A DNA stretch of 64,000 bases from Geobacter sp. (GCA_025360785.1 JANYBN010000014.1:33704-97703); one strand, 5' to 3'. Counted from the stretch's first letter, positions 41,829 through 51,436 are shown. Notes: generated from the letters alone by a model not told the origin. Translations and numbers: made by a program.

Positions 41829-41996
41829 ATATTCTATAAATATGCAGTAAATGAAAAAGCAGTGGTGCCTGGGAGGCAATCTCTGCTTTTTTATTCAGGT
41901 TGCCTTGATTTTCGTGTAATCTGCACCTATATTCCTAAGACCATGTCGTTCAATATCAGATTTTGGTCATATTTAATTCACAAGGAGTTGTTTAAA

Positions 41997-42944
41997 ATGA
42001 AGAAACATGCCCTTAAGGTTTTCACATTGCTGGCTGCCACACTGTTTCTCTCTGCCACAGTTATGGAATTCGAAGCACATGCAAGAGCGGGTGGAGGAAG
42101 CCGTTCCATGGGAAGTCGTGGCACACGCAGTTACTCACCTTCCAGCCCAAGTCCGCAACAATCACCTTCGCGTCCTCAGCAGGCGGCACCCTCCCCTTCC
42201 TTTCAACAACCTGCAGCCGGAGGATTCATGAGAAGTATGGCAGGCGGTCTGGTTGGCGGGATGGTTGGCGGGATGCTGTTCAGGAGTCTTGGCTTTGGAG
42301 GCGGCGGCGGAATGGGTGGAGGCGGAATCGGTCTGTTTGAAATTTTACTGCTGGCCGGTATCGGTTACCTGATTTACCGCTATATCAAGAAGAAGCGAGA
42401 GGGAGAATCAATGAACTCTTTTGAAGCCATGCCATATCGTGCTGAAAATGTAACCCCAATTTCGCAGGCATATCAGCAGCAGCAAATTACAGAGACCGGG
42501 GACGTTGACACCGGTCTGGCACATATCCGTCAGTTTGACGCATACTTTGACGAAAACCGTTACAACGATCTGGTTATGGATAACTTCTTTAAAATCCAGG
42601 GAGCCTGGATGAATCGTGACCTGGCACCGGTGCTTGGTCTTCTTACAGACGAGATGCGACGCGTTTTTCAGGCAGATCTTGATAAATTGATCCGGGACAA
42701 GCAGATTAATCGTCTGGAAAACATTGCTGTACGGAAAGTTGAAATTGTTGAAGCCTGGCAGGAATCCGGTCAGGATTACATCAACACCCTGATTTATGCA
42801 AACCTGCTTGATTATACTACAGACGAAACCGGTTCCGTATTATCAGGCAGCAAGAGTGACCCGATCAAGTTTGAGGAGTATTGGACCTTCACCCGTCCGG
42901 TCGGCAATAATCCCTGGAAACTGTCTGCGATTGATCAGAAATAG
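41997..42944 (+). CDS. Tim44-like domain membrane protein
   Basis: A 315-residue protein with a signal-anchor (LLAATLFLSATVMEFEAHARA). A Gly/Ser/Pro/Gln-rich segment follows (SPSSPSPQQSPSRPQQ), then a Gly-rich stretch with a membrane helix (GLFEILLLAGIGYLIYRYIKKKRE). A C-terminal Tim44-like domain (about 170-315) is marked by DNFFKIQGAWMNRDLAPVLGLLT and FEEYWTFTRPVGNNPWKLSAIDQ. I start at ATG 41997 with AAGGAG nine bases upstream; the track start is 45 residues too long. Bacterial members are common but poorly understood. It is followed by the dispersed inverted repeat at 42951. Confidence 0.88.
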   Translation: MKKHALKVFTLLAATLFLSATVMEFEAHARAGGGSRSMGSRGTRSYSPSSPSPQQSPSRPQQAAPSPSFQQPAAGGFMRSMAGGLVGGMVGGMLFRSLGFGGGGGMGGGGIGLFEILLLAGIGYLIYRYIKKKREGESMNSFEAMPYRAENVTPISQAYQQQQITETGDVDTGLAHIRQFDAYFDENRYNDLVMDNFFKIQGAWMNRDLAPVLGLLTDEMRRVFQADLDKLIRDKQINRLENIAVRKVEIVEAWQESGQDYINTLIYANLLDYTTDETGSVLSGSKSDPIKFEEYWTFTRPVGNNPWKLSAIDQK

Positions 42945-42950
42945 ATAAAA

Positions 42951-43008
42951 GAAACCTTACCACCCCAACCCCACCTATTTTAGGAGGGGTTGGGAGTGGT
43001 AAGGTTTC
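42951..43008. repeat. Dispersed inverted repeat between the Tim44 gene and recB
   Basis: GAAACCTTACCACCCCAACCCC (42951-42972) pairs with 42986-43008 with a single extra base, around a 13-nt loop. It is the clearest copy of the family also seen at 6981 and 29480. It can end the Tim44 transcript and lies about 30 bp before the recB start, which has no clear ribosome site. Confidence 0.85.
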
Positions 43009-43036
43009 ATCCTCTCCCCACTGCCATGAAAACCTC

Positions 43037-46000
43037 ATGAAGCCTCTCAATCTTGCAACAATCAACATCTCCGGTCTCAATCTGATTGAAGCCAGTGCCG
43101 GCACCGGCAAGACCTGGACAATTGCCGCACTCTACATTCTTCTGCTTCTTGAGAAGGAACTGCGCCCAGAACATATTCTTGTGGTGACCTACACAAAGGC
43201 CGCAACAGCCGAACTACGCGAACGAATCAGGCGCCGGATCGCGACCACCCTTGATCTGTACTCTAGCGGACGGGCTCCAGCAGATGACGATCTTGAGCGA
43301 CTTCTTATGACAAGCCGGCCCCAGAACAGCCTGCGCGCCAAAAAGCTCCTGACTCTGGCACTACATTCATTCGATGATGCCGCAATCTTTACAATTCATG
43401 GTTTTTGTCAACGAGCGCTGCTTGAAAATGCTTTTGAAAGCGGCTCTCTTTTCGGAAGCGACATGATCAGCGACCAGAGTGCCATCGTCAAACAGGTCTG
43501 CGATGACTTCTGGCGAACACGAATCCTGTCGCAACCGGATGATTTTACAGAGCGCCTTGTTGCTGACAATTATAGCCCTGAAAAGCTCGCCATGCCGTTA
43601 AAAGGTCACTTTCAGAATCCTGATCTGATCATCATTCCCGATGCTGACGAAATATCAATTGCACCTCTGACAATCGAGCGAGACAGACTTTATGTTCAGA
43701 TCTGCAGCCACTGGAACTGCGACAGCAAAGTAATTACAGAGCAGATAGAGCAGGCTCGTCTGAACCAGCAAAGCTATAAACCGGCACAGATTGAAGCAGC
43801 GGCAAATTCCATGGACAGTTGGGTGTCAGGTGGCAATGCTGCTCTGCCAAACAGTAAACTTGATTGTTTTTCGATACAGAAGATTGTTTCAAAGATGACC
43901 AAAGCATCTCCTTTCACACCCGATCACACTTTTTTCGACTTTTGCTGCCAGTTGTCCTTCGTACTTAATTCTATCGAACAAGCATTCCAGAACAATATTA
44001 TTGCCTGCCAGCGTGACTTTAAACGCTGGCTTGAAAAGGAATTAAAACAGCGCAAGAAACAGTTAAATCAACGTGCTTTCGATGACTTGCTGCTTGATCT
44101 TCATCTGGCGCTTGAAGCTGAATCTGGGGCTGTTCTTGCAGATAAACTTCGTCAGCGTTACAAAGCTGCCATGATTGATGAGTTTCAGGATACGGATCCG
44201 CTTCAGTGGAACATATTCAAACGAATGGGATCTGAACAGGGTTACCCCTTATTCCTGATTGGTGACCCTAAGCAGGCGATTTACAGTTTTCGCGGGGCCG
44301 ATGTCTTTGCCTATCTGAATGCCGGCAGGAACGTCACCCGGGAAAACATGCATACTCTGGGAATCAACTTCAGATCAGAGTCGGCATTGGTGAAAGCAGT
44401 TTCTACTCTGTTTGCGACCAGCACTGATCCGTTTATGTGTCAGGACATTCCTTTCCATCCGGTTGACTCCGGCCGCTCTGCGAATGACCAGTTGTTATTT
44501 GGCGGTGTTCCGGATGCAGAACCGCTCAAAGTCTGGGTCTATTCCCGTACTGACGAATCAAAAACTGAGCTGAAACCGGTAGCAACGAGCAACATCGTTC
44601 AGGCGGTTGCGGGAGAAATTGCCCGATTGCTTGAACTGGGGCAAGTTACCATCGCAACATCGGGGCACTCACTTCCGCTGAAGCCGGGCGACATAGCTGT
44701 GCTGGTAAAAGCACACAAGCAGGCCGAACGGGTACAGGAGGCACTCCTGGCACTCGGCATACCGTCGGTGCAGCAGGGAAGCAGTACTATTTTTGAAACA
44801 TCCGAAGCACTCGACCTGCTGAGGATCTTGCGGGCAGCTGCAGAGCCGCACCGTGAGGCGCTGCTTCGGGAAGCCCTACTGACTGCCAGCATTGGAATCA
44901 GCGCTAATCAGGTTTCACGTTATGTGGAATGTTCGGGTGAGCATCCTGAATGGGAAGCATGGCTGCAGCATTTTCGTAATCTGCACACAGCAGCTTTATC
45001 TGGTGGTGTAGTTGCGCTAATATCGAGACTGCTCGGGAGTTGTGGTGTACGAACAGGGATTTTGTCGCGTGTTGGCGGCGAGCGCTGCCTGACCAATATT
45101 CTGCACTGTTGCGAGTTGCTGCACCAGATCGAACGTGAACAGGGGAAAAGCCTGGCCGGCTTGATTACCTGGCTGGAGAGAAGAATCGGCACGCCAGGCA
45201 AGGATGATGCGGCATTGCTCCGGCTTGAGACAGACGAAAACGCGGTAATGATATCAACTATTCATGCCAGCAAAGGGCTGCAGTATCCAATTGTGTTTGT
45301 TCCCTTCGCATGGGATGCCCCATCAGGCAAAGCCGACCGGGCACTGTTTCACAATGAAGCGGGAGATCTGGTACTTGATCTTTCGGGAGATGAACACAAT
45401 CTGCAACTGGCCGCAGCAGAGCGGCAGGCGGAGGCCGCCCGTCTGCTGTATGTGGCGTTGACCCGGGCTGAGTTCCGCTGTTATACCGTCTGGGGGGCCA
45501 TCAACGGCGCGGTGGATTCACCGCTTTTTCGACTACTGCATAGCAGTTCGGAATCTATTAGTGCCAAAAGCTATTCCATGTTGAGCGACATGGCAGTTCT
45601 TGATGACGTCCGACTGTTGACAAACAGCAAAGACACCGCTATTTCCGCTGAACTGATGCCACAGAATGCGCCTTCTGCCCGATATGATTCAGACAGAGAA
45701 GCGGACTCGCCCTATGTTTGTCGATCGCTTAGCCACCCTCCCCGCGATGATTGGCACGTTGCCAGCTTCAGCGGCATGACTTCGGGAACCGCGCATGTTT
45801 TTGAACCGCATGATCACGACTCAATACCTGCTGAATCTGCCACCGAGCAAGCGGAACCGATGCACTCCTCCGGAGGACTGACAATCTTCGACTTCCCGCG
45901 TGGCGCTAAAGCCGGAACATGTCTCCATGAAATTTTTGAGTTGATTGATTTCCAACTTTTGAATAGTGACGCTGTTACAACCACTATACAATCTTCACTT

Positions 46001-46615
46001 GCCTGCAACGGTTTCCACGAGCAGTGGCTTCCAGCTGTAAAGGGAATGGTAGCAGAAGTCACCTCGGCAAGGATAATTCCTGACTATCCGGATTTCAGTC
46101 TGTCGCAATTGAAAACAGGGAACTGGCAGACTGAAATGGAGTTTTATCTGCCGATAAGGCAGCTCGACCCTGACACCCTTCGGTCGCTGTTTGAAGGACT
46201 ACTCGATGAAAATATTTTCGAGGATTATTATGAGTTACTGAGCCGACTTTCGTTCCGGCGGAGTCGTGGCATGCTGCAGGGTTTTATCGATCTGGTTTTT
46301 ATACACAAGGGTCGTTACTACATCCTCGACTGGAAATCAAACCATCTCGGTATGAAAACGTCTGACTACACTAAGGATGCGATGCACGAATCGATGTGTC
46401 GAAGTGCCTATATTATGCAATATCACCTTTATACTCTGGCGTTGGACCGGCTATTGAAGGTACGGCTGCCCGGCTACAGCTATGAAAAACATTTTGGAGG
46501 GGCAATTTATCTCTATCTGCGGGGTATATCTGCCGAATCCGATGTAAACGGTATCTACCTTGGTCGACCATTACCGGAATTCATACGACGTGCCGGAGAG
46601 ATTGTGCTGGGTTGA
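43037..46615 (+). CDS. recB: Exodeoxyribonuclease V beta subunit (RecB helicase-nuclease)
   Basis: The 3'-5' helicase and nuclease subunit of RecBCD, 1192 residues, normal length. UvrD-type motifs: Ia/I LIEASAGTGKTWTIAALY, TYTKAATAELRERIRRR, IHGFCQRALLENAFESG, II AAMIDEFQDTDPLQW, IGDPKQAIYSFRGADVFAYL, V STIHASKGLQYPIVFVP and VI LLYVALTRAEFRCY. The C-terminal nuclease has FIDLVFIHKGRYYILDWKSNHLG with the catalytic Asp-Asp-Lys set. No Shine-Dalgarno is seen before the ATG. recC and recD, which usually adjoin it, are absent on both sides: the Tim44 gene lies upstream and a TPR gene converges downstream. Confidence 0.95.
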   Translation: MKPLNLATINISGLNLIEASAGTGKTWTIAALYILLLLEKELRPEHILVVTYTKAATAELRERIRRRIATTLDLYSSGRAPADDDLERLLMTSRPQNSLRAKKLLTLALHSFDDAAIFTIHGFCQRALLENAFESGSLFGSDMISDQSAIVKQVCDDFWRTRILSQPDDFTERLVADNYSPEKLAMPLKGHFQNPDLIIIPDADEISIAPLTIERDRLYVQICSHWNCDSKVITEQIEQARLNQQSYKPAQIEAAANSMDSWVSGGNAALPNSKLDCFSIQKIVSKMTKASPFTPDHTFFDFCCQLSFVLNSIEQAFQNNIIACQRDFKRWLEKELKQRKKQLNQRAFDDLLLDLHLALEAESGAVLADKLRQRYKAAMIDEFQDTDPLQWNIFKRMGSEQGYPLFLIGDPKQAIYSFRGADVFAYLNAGRNVTRENMHTLGINFRSESALVKAVSTLFATSTDPFMCQDIPFHPVDSGRSANDQLLFGGVPDAEPLKVWVYSRTDESKTELKPVATSNIVQAVAGEIARLLELGQVTIATSGHSLPLKPGDIAVLVKAHKQAERVQEALLALGIPSVQQGSSTIFETSEALDLLRILRAAAEPHREALLREALLTASIGISANQVSRYVECSGEHPEWEAWLQHFRNLHTAALSGGVVALISRLLGSCGVRTGILSRVGGERCLTNILHCCELLHQIEREQGKSLAGLITWLERRIGTPGKDDAALLRLETDENAVMISTIHASKGLQYPIVFVPFAWDAPSGKADRALFHNEAGDLVLDLSGDEHNLQLAAAERQAEAARLLYVALTRAEFRCYTVWGAINGAVDSPLFRLLHSSSESISAKSYSMLSDMAVLDDVRLLTNSKDTAISAELMPQNAPSARYDSDREADSPYVCRSLSHPPRDDWHVASFSGMTSGTAHVFEPHDHDSIPAESATEQAEPMHSSGGLTIFDFPRGAKAGTCLHEIFELIDFQLLNSDAVTTTIQSSLACNGFHEQWLPAVKGMVAEVTSARIIPDYPDFSLSQLKTGNWQTEMEFYLPIRQLDPDTLRSLFEGLLDENIFEDYYELLSRLSFRRSRGMLQGFIDLVFIHKGRYYILDWKSNHLGMKTSDYTKDAMHESMCRSAYIMQYHLYTLALDRLLKVRLPGYSYEKHFGGAIYLYLRGISAESDVNGIYLGRPLPEFIRRAGEIVLG

Positions 46616-46656
46616 TTGTTCTTTATGTAATAAAGCATCCGCAAAAAATTCTTGAA

Positions 46657-48825
46657 TCAACGTTTATCCTCAAGAGAAGCCAGTTGTTCATCGATTACTG
46701 TAGTAGCAGCTCCATCAGCAACATATCTTCGTCTTGCCTCCTTAAAGGATTCAATAGCCTCCTTTTTTTTGTTACGTGACTGTTGCAATGACGCAAGGTT
46801 GAAAGCTGAGTGCTTGTGTCGTACATCGATGCCCATGGCGGTACGGAAACATTTTTCCGACTCATCTAAATTGCCGAGTTTCCTGTTTATGCTTCCAAGA
46901 TTGTTCCATGCATCCACGTCATTTAATCCACTCTTTATAGCCGCTTCGATCTCAGAACGTGCCTGCTTTTGATCCTCTTTTTTCAGCAGAGTAAGACCAA
47001 GATTATAATGAGCCACTTGAACCACCGCAGGTGCATTGAAATCACTCAGAAGCAGCCTATATTGCTGTTCCGCCTTGTCAACCTGAAACAGCTTTAGATA
47101 GAAACCGGCCAACTGAAGCCGGGTAGCCACGTCAGCCGGATTTTTCTCTATTTTATACTTGAATTCAGCCAATAACGGTTCGTAGTGCTTGACTATTCCA
47201 CTTAACATCTTCGGCGGGATGTTTAAGTCCTTGTATTTAACGGCCAGATAGTAGCATCGCGCGGCCTGTAAATAGTCTCCGCACAATTCGTAAAGCTCAC
47301 CTGATTTGTATTGAAAGCTGCCTCCTTTATAAGCCTCGAATTCCGTTCCGGATTTATTTAACTCCATCATCATATTCCTGCGTTCAACATCAGTGCCGCT
47401 GGCTACGGCTTTATGGATTTTTATATAAGTCAAAAGGTATTCCCTTTTACTGACATTCTTGATCTTTAAAACTTGTTCGTAAGCCTCATCATAGCGTTTA
47501 ATTATTAACAATGCATTAACGTAATTATTTATTACAATGAAGTTTTCCGGTGAATATTTAACATTGGAAATATACATTTCCTCTTCATTTCGCCACATTA
47601 TTGCACGATTAGCAGTGAAATAAGAGCATGCTGTAAGCAATAACGGCAAGATGAAGATGTAGCCGAGTCGATGCCTTGATAAAAGAGATGCCAGAAGAAT
47701 GGCCAGACCCAATATGGGCATAAATAGAAAACGTTCTGAGGCGAATGACCACGTATTGAATTTAATCAACTGGAGAAATGGGAGGCAGAATATGATGAAA
47801 GTGGCCACACCAAAAGCGGCCATAGATCTGAGCCGATTCAATCGGTACAATGCTATCAGAAATAAGATGATTGCCAGTACGCCGCAAACAATTGCGGCAA
47901 TACTTCTCCATCCAGGAGACCAAACGTCATATATTAAGCGTAGCCTGAATGGTAGTACCGCAATATGAGTCAGGTATCCGAGAATCCTGCTGCTTAAACT
48001 CAAAAAGGCGTATGAGTTGCTGTTGGTTGGTAACGCCTCCATGTTAGACAGAACACCTGTAGTTCTGCCAACCAATATCTGGATCATTACTGAGGCACAA
48101 GAGAGGATAAAAAACGGCCCAGTGACGAGAGCAGATTGCCAGTACCCTTTTAAATCAAAAGGTTTTTCTGAATATTTTATGTAACCTATTATGAATGCAA
48201 TAATGGGGAGCGGTACGATTGTTGATTTGGAAAGCAATCCAAGTAGAAAAAACAGATATGCGATTCCAAGTCGCCAGTGCTTACCGGACGGAACATTAAG
48301 GGCAGATGAGAAACGCCACAGGGCAAGCATGCAAAAAAAACCGGAAAGCAGATCTTTTCTTCCAGATATCCAGGCAACAGATTCTACATGAGCAGGGTGA
48401 ACGGCAAATATGGCGGTTACTATAGCGGCAAATCTTACTCCATGCCATGAATCATCATTTTCTCTGAATAAAGAGAACAGGGAAAGGCAAAAAAACCAGA
48501 CAGTCACACATGTGGCAGCGTAGATCAGTATATTATGCAGATGGAAGCCCGCAGGATTAAGTCCAAACAATGACATGTCAATCAGATAGGATAAATCCCG
48601 TACAGGAAGATATTCGTAGTCGTTCATTCTGGTAAAAAACAGTTTCCAGCTGTCAAATAAAGTCATGGATTGTAAATGATCGTTATTCAGTACATATACA
48701 TAGTCATCACCCATAAATCGGGCACCCACGGAAGGAAGGTAGAGCAGTATGGTAACTATAACTACTGAAAAAAGAAAAGTTTTTGGAATCTTAAAAACTG
48801 ACTGATCAGGAAACATTTTATTCAT
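46657..48825 (-). CDS. Polytopic membrane protein with C-terminal TPR repeats
   Basis: A 722-residue protein. The N-terminal 430 residues contain about ten membrane helices, and a first periplasmic loop has GARFMGDDYVYVLNNDH, the acidic site typical of GT-C/PMT-type glycosyltransferase-like proteins. The C-terminal 290 residues are TPR repeats, for example VAHYNLGLTLLKKEDQKQARSE and DAWNNLGSINRKLGNLDESEKCF. This TM plus TPR layout is common in bacterial proteins annotated as O-mannosyl or O-GlcNAc transferase-like, but the sugar and target are unknown. Single minus-strand gene, convergent with recB. Confidence 0.75.
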   Translation of the reverse strand: MNKMFPDQSVFKIPKTFLFSVVIVTILLYLPSVGARFMGDDYVYVLNNDHLQSMTLFDSWKLFFTRMNDYEYLPVRDLSYLIDMSLFGLNPAGFHLHNILIYAATCVTVWFFCLSLFSLFRENDDSWHGVRFAAIVTAIFAVHPAHVESVAWISGRKDLLSGFFCMLALWRFSSALNVPSGKHWRLGIAYLFFLLGLLSKSTIVPLPIIAFIIGYIKYSEKPFDLKGYWQSALVTGPFFILSCASVMIQILVGRTTGVLSNMEALPTNSNSYAFLSLSSRILGYLTHIAVLPFRLRLIYDVWSPGWRSIAAIVCGVLAIILFLIALYRLNRLRSMAAFGVATFIIFCLPFLQLIKFNTWSFASERFLFMPILGLAILLASLLSRHRLGYIFILPLLLTACSYFTANRAIMWRNEEEMYISNVKYSPENFIVINNYVNALLIIKRYDEAYEQVLKIKNVSKREYLLTYIKIHKAVASGTDVERRNMMMELNKSGTEFEAYKGGSFQYKSGELYELCGDYLQAARCYYLAVKYKDLNIPPKMLSGIVKHYEPLLAEFKYKIEKNPADVATRLQLAGFYLKLFQVDKAEQQYRLLLSDFNAPAVVQVAHYNLGLTLLKKEDQKQARSEIEAAIKSGLNDVDAWNNLGSINRKLGNLDESEKCFRTAMGIDVRHKHSAFNLASLQQSRNKKKEAIESFKEARRRYVADGAATTVIDEQLASLEDKR

Positions 48826-49016
48826 ATTTAACTCTTTATAATGATATTTAGGGTTTGTAAAGTATATAAGTCAGCAACACCAAGTATTAATTTCACCATG
48901 TATTCCGAGTGGGTAAACGAACTGTCTCAAGTGCAAGCCATAAATGAAAGTAAAGCGGTGGACTATAAAATATTACGAATAAAAAACTAACTATGTGCTA
49001 ATCAGTTACAAATTTC
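48826..49016. other. Intergenic region upstream of the TPR gene
   Basis: A 191-bp AT-rich gap. It contains a 30-codon plus-strand frame (48898-48990, MYSEWVNELSQVQAINES) without a ribosome site, which I do not support as a gene. The promoter of the TPR gene must lie here but is not clear. Confidence 0.3.
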
Positions 49017-50102
49017 CTACCTTATCTGCTCTCTATATTTCTTGACACCTTCTTCAAACGTGCGCTGAATCTCTCCCTTTGGGTGTTCCATGGAGTAATG
49101 CCTGAAATAGAAAGCCAGCAACGCAACAAACAACACAAATAACAGTGTCGACAGCGTTCGTTTAACAGCTCTTCTTATTCCAAACGTTTCAAAGGTATCA
49201 GGTTGTTCGTCGTTTTCCAGAGCCCCCCTAAGCAGATACCGCTCTCGCAACTGCCGAATTCTTTTGAGCTGGATTGTGGAAATATAACTTACAATCGCAT
49301 CCTGGTCTCGTTCGTCAATGTACACAAACTGCACGCCGATATTGAAGTATTCACGATCGCTCCCCGCAGCATAATTGTGATTCGCAAAAACTATCCTGCC
49401 AACGACATCTACCAGTCTCTGCGGTAAAGGCACCATAATTTCCAGCAGAGTATACTCCCCGTATTCAAACCCCTGATGAGTAATGACACGTAAGCCGCCG
49501 CCACTGATATTGGCTGCCAGTGGAATTATGGTATCCCAGGAATCCTCATCCATACTCTGTTCGGAAGCTCTCACGGAGCTGCTGGTTTCCAATAGATCAT
49601 GATAACGTTCATTGGGCAATTCAGAGTCTGCAGACAGAGAATCAACTGACCAGCGGTGATCCATGTGCTCAATTTCCAGCTGTTGACGACGCGCCCGTCT
49701 TTCTTCCCACTGTTCATGGAGTCGATCGACATTCTGTTCCTGGCTGACAAAATATTTAATCGGAAGAAAGGCATCGATTCGGTAAAACTCGCGTAGCTCA
49801 TCTGATACGATTTCACCAATCAGCCGTAATAATATCTCCCGTGCATCTCCTTCCGAAACGACAATTGCTCTGCAGCAGTAGCCGTTATTTTCTTTGCCGC
49901 CACGCAATTCAAGAATCTGTCCATAATGAAGTGACACACCAGCCGGTAGAACGTCACGGGATAACTGCAGCGAAACTAGATCCTCATCAATATTATGTAT
50001 AATTGCCCAATCTTTAAAAACATCAGCATTGGGCAGTGGAATTCCGACCCCGACTTTTAACCCAACCGGAAAATAGCGGGAATATTCTTCCATATCACTC
50101 AT
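49017..50102 (-). CDS. PilZ-like c-di-GMP-binding-type protein with C-terminal membrane anchor
   Basis: A 361-residue protein. The N-terminal about 105 residues resemble the YcgR-type barrel that precedes PilZ domains (PVGLKVGVGIPLPNADVFKDWAIIHNI). A PilZ domain starts at FYRIDAFLPIKYF, interrupted by a charged coil of about 70 residues, and continues with LAANISGGGLRVITH and FNIGVQFVYIDERDQDAIVSYI. The NxSxxG motif is kept, but the RxxxR motif is reduced to a single Arg, so c-di-GMP binding may be weak or lost. A single membrane helix near the end (LSTLLFVLFVALLAFYF) tethers it. It precedes the DUF1858 gene by position on minus. Confidence 0.78.
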   Translation of the reverse strand: MSDMEEYSRYFPVGLKVGVGIPLPNADVFKDWAIIHNIDEDLVSLQLSRDVLPAGVSLHYGQILELRGGKENNGYCCRAIVVSEGDAREILLRLIGEIVSDELREFYRIDAFLPIKYFVSQEQNVDRLHEQWEERRARRQQLEIEHMDHRWSVDSLSADSELPNERYHDLLETSSSVRASEQSMDEDSWDTIIPLAANISGGGLRVITHQGFEYGEYTLLEIMVPLPQRLVDVVGRIVFANHNYAAGSDREYFNIGVQFVYIDERDQDAIVSYISTIQLKRIRQLRERYLLRGALENDEQPDTFETFGIRRAVKRTLSTLLFVLFVALLAFYFRHYSMEHPKGEIQRTFEEGVKKYREQIR

Positions 50103-50134
50103 TGGTTATAACTCCGGAATTACTGCGGAACAAA

Positions 50135-50329
50135 TCATTTTTCGAGTACGTTATTAAGCGAAATCAGTAGCTGTCCAATATCAACCTTGTGAACACCTGC
50201 GCCATGCCCCAATGTTTCCAGGTCGGCAATCTGGCATTCGTAACAATCAAGGTTATACTGCTTGAAAATCGGCAATGTTTCGGGGTGCTGAGATATTATA
50301 TCAGCAATAATCATTTCCTGAGTAATCAT
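50135..50329 (-). CDS. DUF1858-family small protein
   Basis: A 64-residue protein matching the DUF1858 family: MITQEMIIADIISQHPETLP then IFKQYNLDCYECQIADLETL. The paired cysteines CYEC are the family hallmark and may bind metal or be redox active. The second half is an amphipathic helix (GVHKVDIGQLLISLNNVL). Ribosome site GAGG precedes ATG. It sits between coaD and the PilZ-like gene on minus, after a terminator at 50354-50373, so it probably begins its own transcript. Function unknown. Confidence 0.85.
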   Translation of the reverse strand: MITQEMIIADIISQHPETLPIFKQYNLDCYECQIADLETLGHGAGVHKVDIGQLLISLNNVLEK

Positions 50330-50353
50330 GGGTCACCTCGCGTTTAAAAAAAT

Positions 50354-50373
50354 GGAGCGCCTTACAGCGCTCC
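50354..50373 (-). terminator. Rho-independent terminator after coaD
   Basis: GGAGCGC and GCGCTCC flank a 6-nt loop. Reading minus it is followed by ATTTTTTTAAA, a textbook terminator ending the rsmD-coaD transcript. Confidence 0.9.
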
Positions 50374-50390
50374 GAACTGGGTATGGGTTA

Positions 50391-50876
50391 CTACTGTAAT
50401 CCGTATTTTTGGCGCAGTGCCGTCTTCACTTCCGGCGGAACAAATTTGTCGATATCTCCGTTAAGTGAACACACCTCCTTAACAATTGAAGAGGAGAGAT
50501 AGCCGTACTGCAGGGATGTCATCATAAAAAGCGTCTCAATTTCCCGGCCAATACTACTATTCATCTGGGCTATCTGAAATTCGTACTCAAAATCGGATAT
50601 TGCCCGGAGCCCACGGATGATTACGTGGGCTCCGCAAGAAGAAACGTAATCTATCAAAAGTCCGCTGAATGTGTCAACGGTGACCCGACCCTCCCCTTTT
50701 ACAACATCCTGAATCAACCCTACCCGTTCTTCTGTTGTAAACAGAGCATTTTTCTGCGAGTTCCTGGCCACGGCAACAATAATTTCATCAAAGATCGTCA
50801 GACCACGCTTTATTATATCTATGTGGCCAAACGTAATCGGATCAAATGAACCCGGATAAACAGCGATTTTTTTCAT
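50391..50876 (-). CDS. coaD: Phosphopantetheine adenylyltransferase
   Basis: Makes dephospho-CoA from 4'-phosphopantetheine and ATP, the penultimate step of CoA synthesis. The 161-residue protein has the nucleotidyltransferase motif YPGSFDPITFGHIDII with the HxGH-type site, RGLRAISDFEYEFQIAQMN and the C-terminal ISSSIVKEV-like segment (YLSSSIVKEVCSL). I start at the ATG at 50876 with GGAG five bases before it; the track uses a GTG six bases earlier. It overlaps or abuts the rsmD stop, a common pairing in bacteria. Confidence 0.96.
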   Translation of the reverse strand: MKKIAVYPGSFDPITFGHIDIIKRGLTIFDEIIVAVARNSQKNALFTTEERVGLIQDVVKGEGRVTVDTFSGLLIDYVSSCGAHVIIRGLRAISDFEYEFQIAQMNSSIGREIETLFMMTSLQYGYLSSSIVKEVCSLNGDIDKFVPPEVKTALRQKYGLQ

Positions 50877-50878
50877 TT

Positions 50879-51436
50879 TCACTCCACTATAAATAATTCT
50901 AGTGCTGTTTCTCCGTATACACGCCGATCAAAGCGCTTTAAACGACAATATGATTCCTGTAACGGGTTATGTACTGAACATTCTGCCACCAGAATGGATC
51001 CTGATTCTAAAATAACCGATGAATCTAGTGTTTCAATTACGCTCTGATACAATTCAGAAGCATATGGTGGATCAAAGAAAACAAGATCATAGGATTGTCC
51101 ACGACCAGCAAGAAAGTTTAAAGCCTTTACTGCATCCATAGCCAGTATTTCTAATCTATCCTTATAACAAGTAATTAGCACGTTTTTTTCAAGTGCTGCT
51201 TTAGCTATCGGGTTGCTCTCAATAAAGCAACATGACGCGGCCCCGCGACTTAATGCTTCAAGACCAAGACTACCAGAGCCTGCGCAGATGTCTAGAACAC
51301 GAATATCAGCAAAATCAATGCGGCTGGTAATAATACTGAAAAGTGCTTCTTTCACACGATCGGAGGTGGGCCTGGTTGTTACTCCGGGCGGAGCAAACAA
51401 TTTCCTGCCACGACAGTTTCCTGCTATGACCCGCAT
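50879..51436 (-). CDS. rsmD: 16S rRNA (guanine966-N2)-methyltransferase
   Basis: A SAM-dependent methyltransferase acting on G966 of 16S rRNA, 185 residues. SAM-binding motif LDICAGSGSLGLEALSRGA and the catalytic DPPY in LVFFDPPYASELYQ are present. I start at the ATG at 51436 (MRVIAGNCRGRKLFAPPG), the family start, with GAGGA about nine bases before it; the track uses an upstream TTG. Followed directly by coaD. Confidence 0.95.
   Translation of the reverse strand: MRVIAGNCRGRKLFAPPGVTTRPTSDRVKEALFSIITSRIDFADIRVLDICAGSGSLGLEALSRGAASCCFIESNPIAKAALEKNVLITCYKDRLEILAMDAVKALNFLAGRGQSYDLVFFDPPYASELYQSVIETLDSSVILESGSILVAECSVHNPLQESYCRLKRFDRRVYGETALELFIVE

Noticed and set aside
48898-48990. 30-codon plus-strand frame (MYSEWVNELSQVQ)
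   Set aside because: No ribosome site, promoter or recognisable family; chance frames of this size are common in AT-rich gaps.
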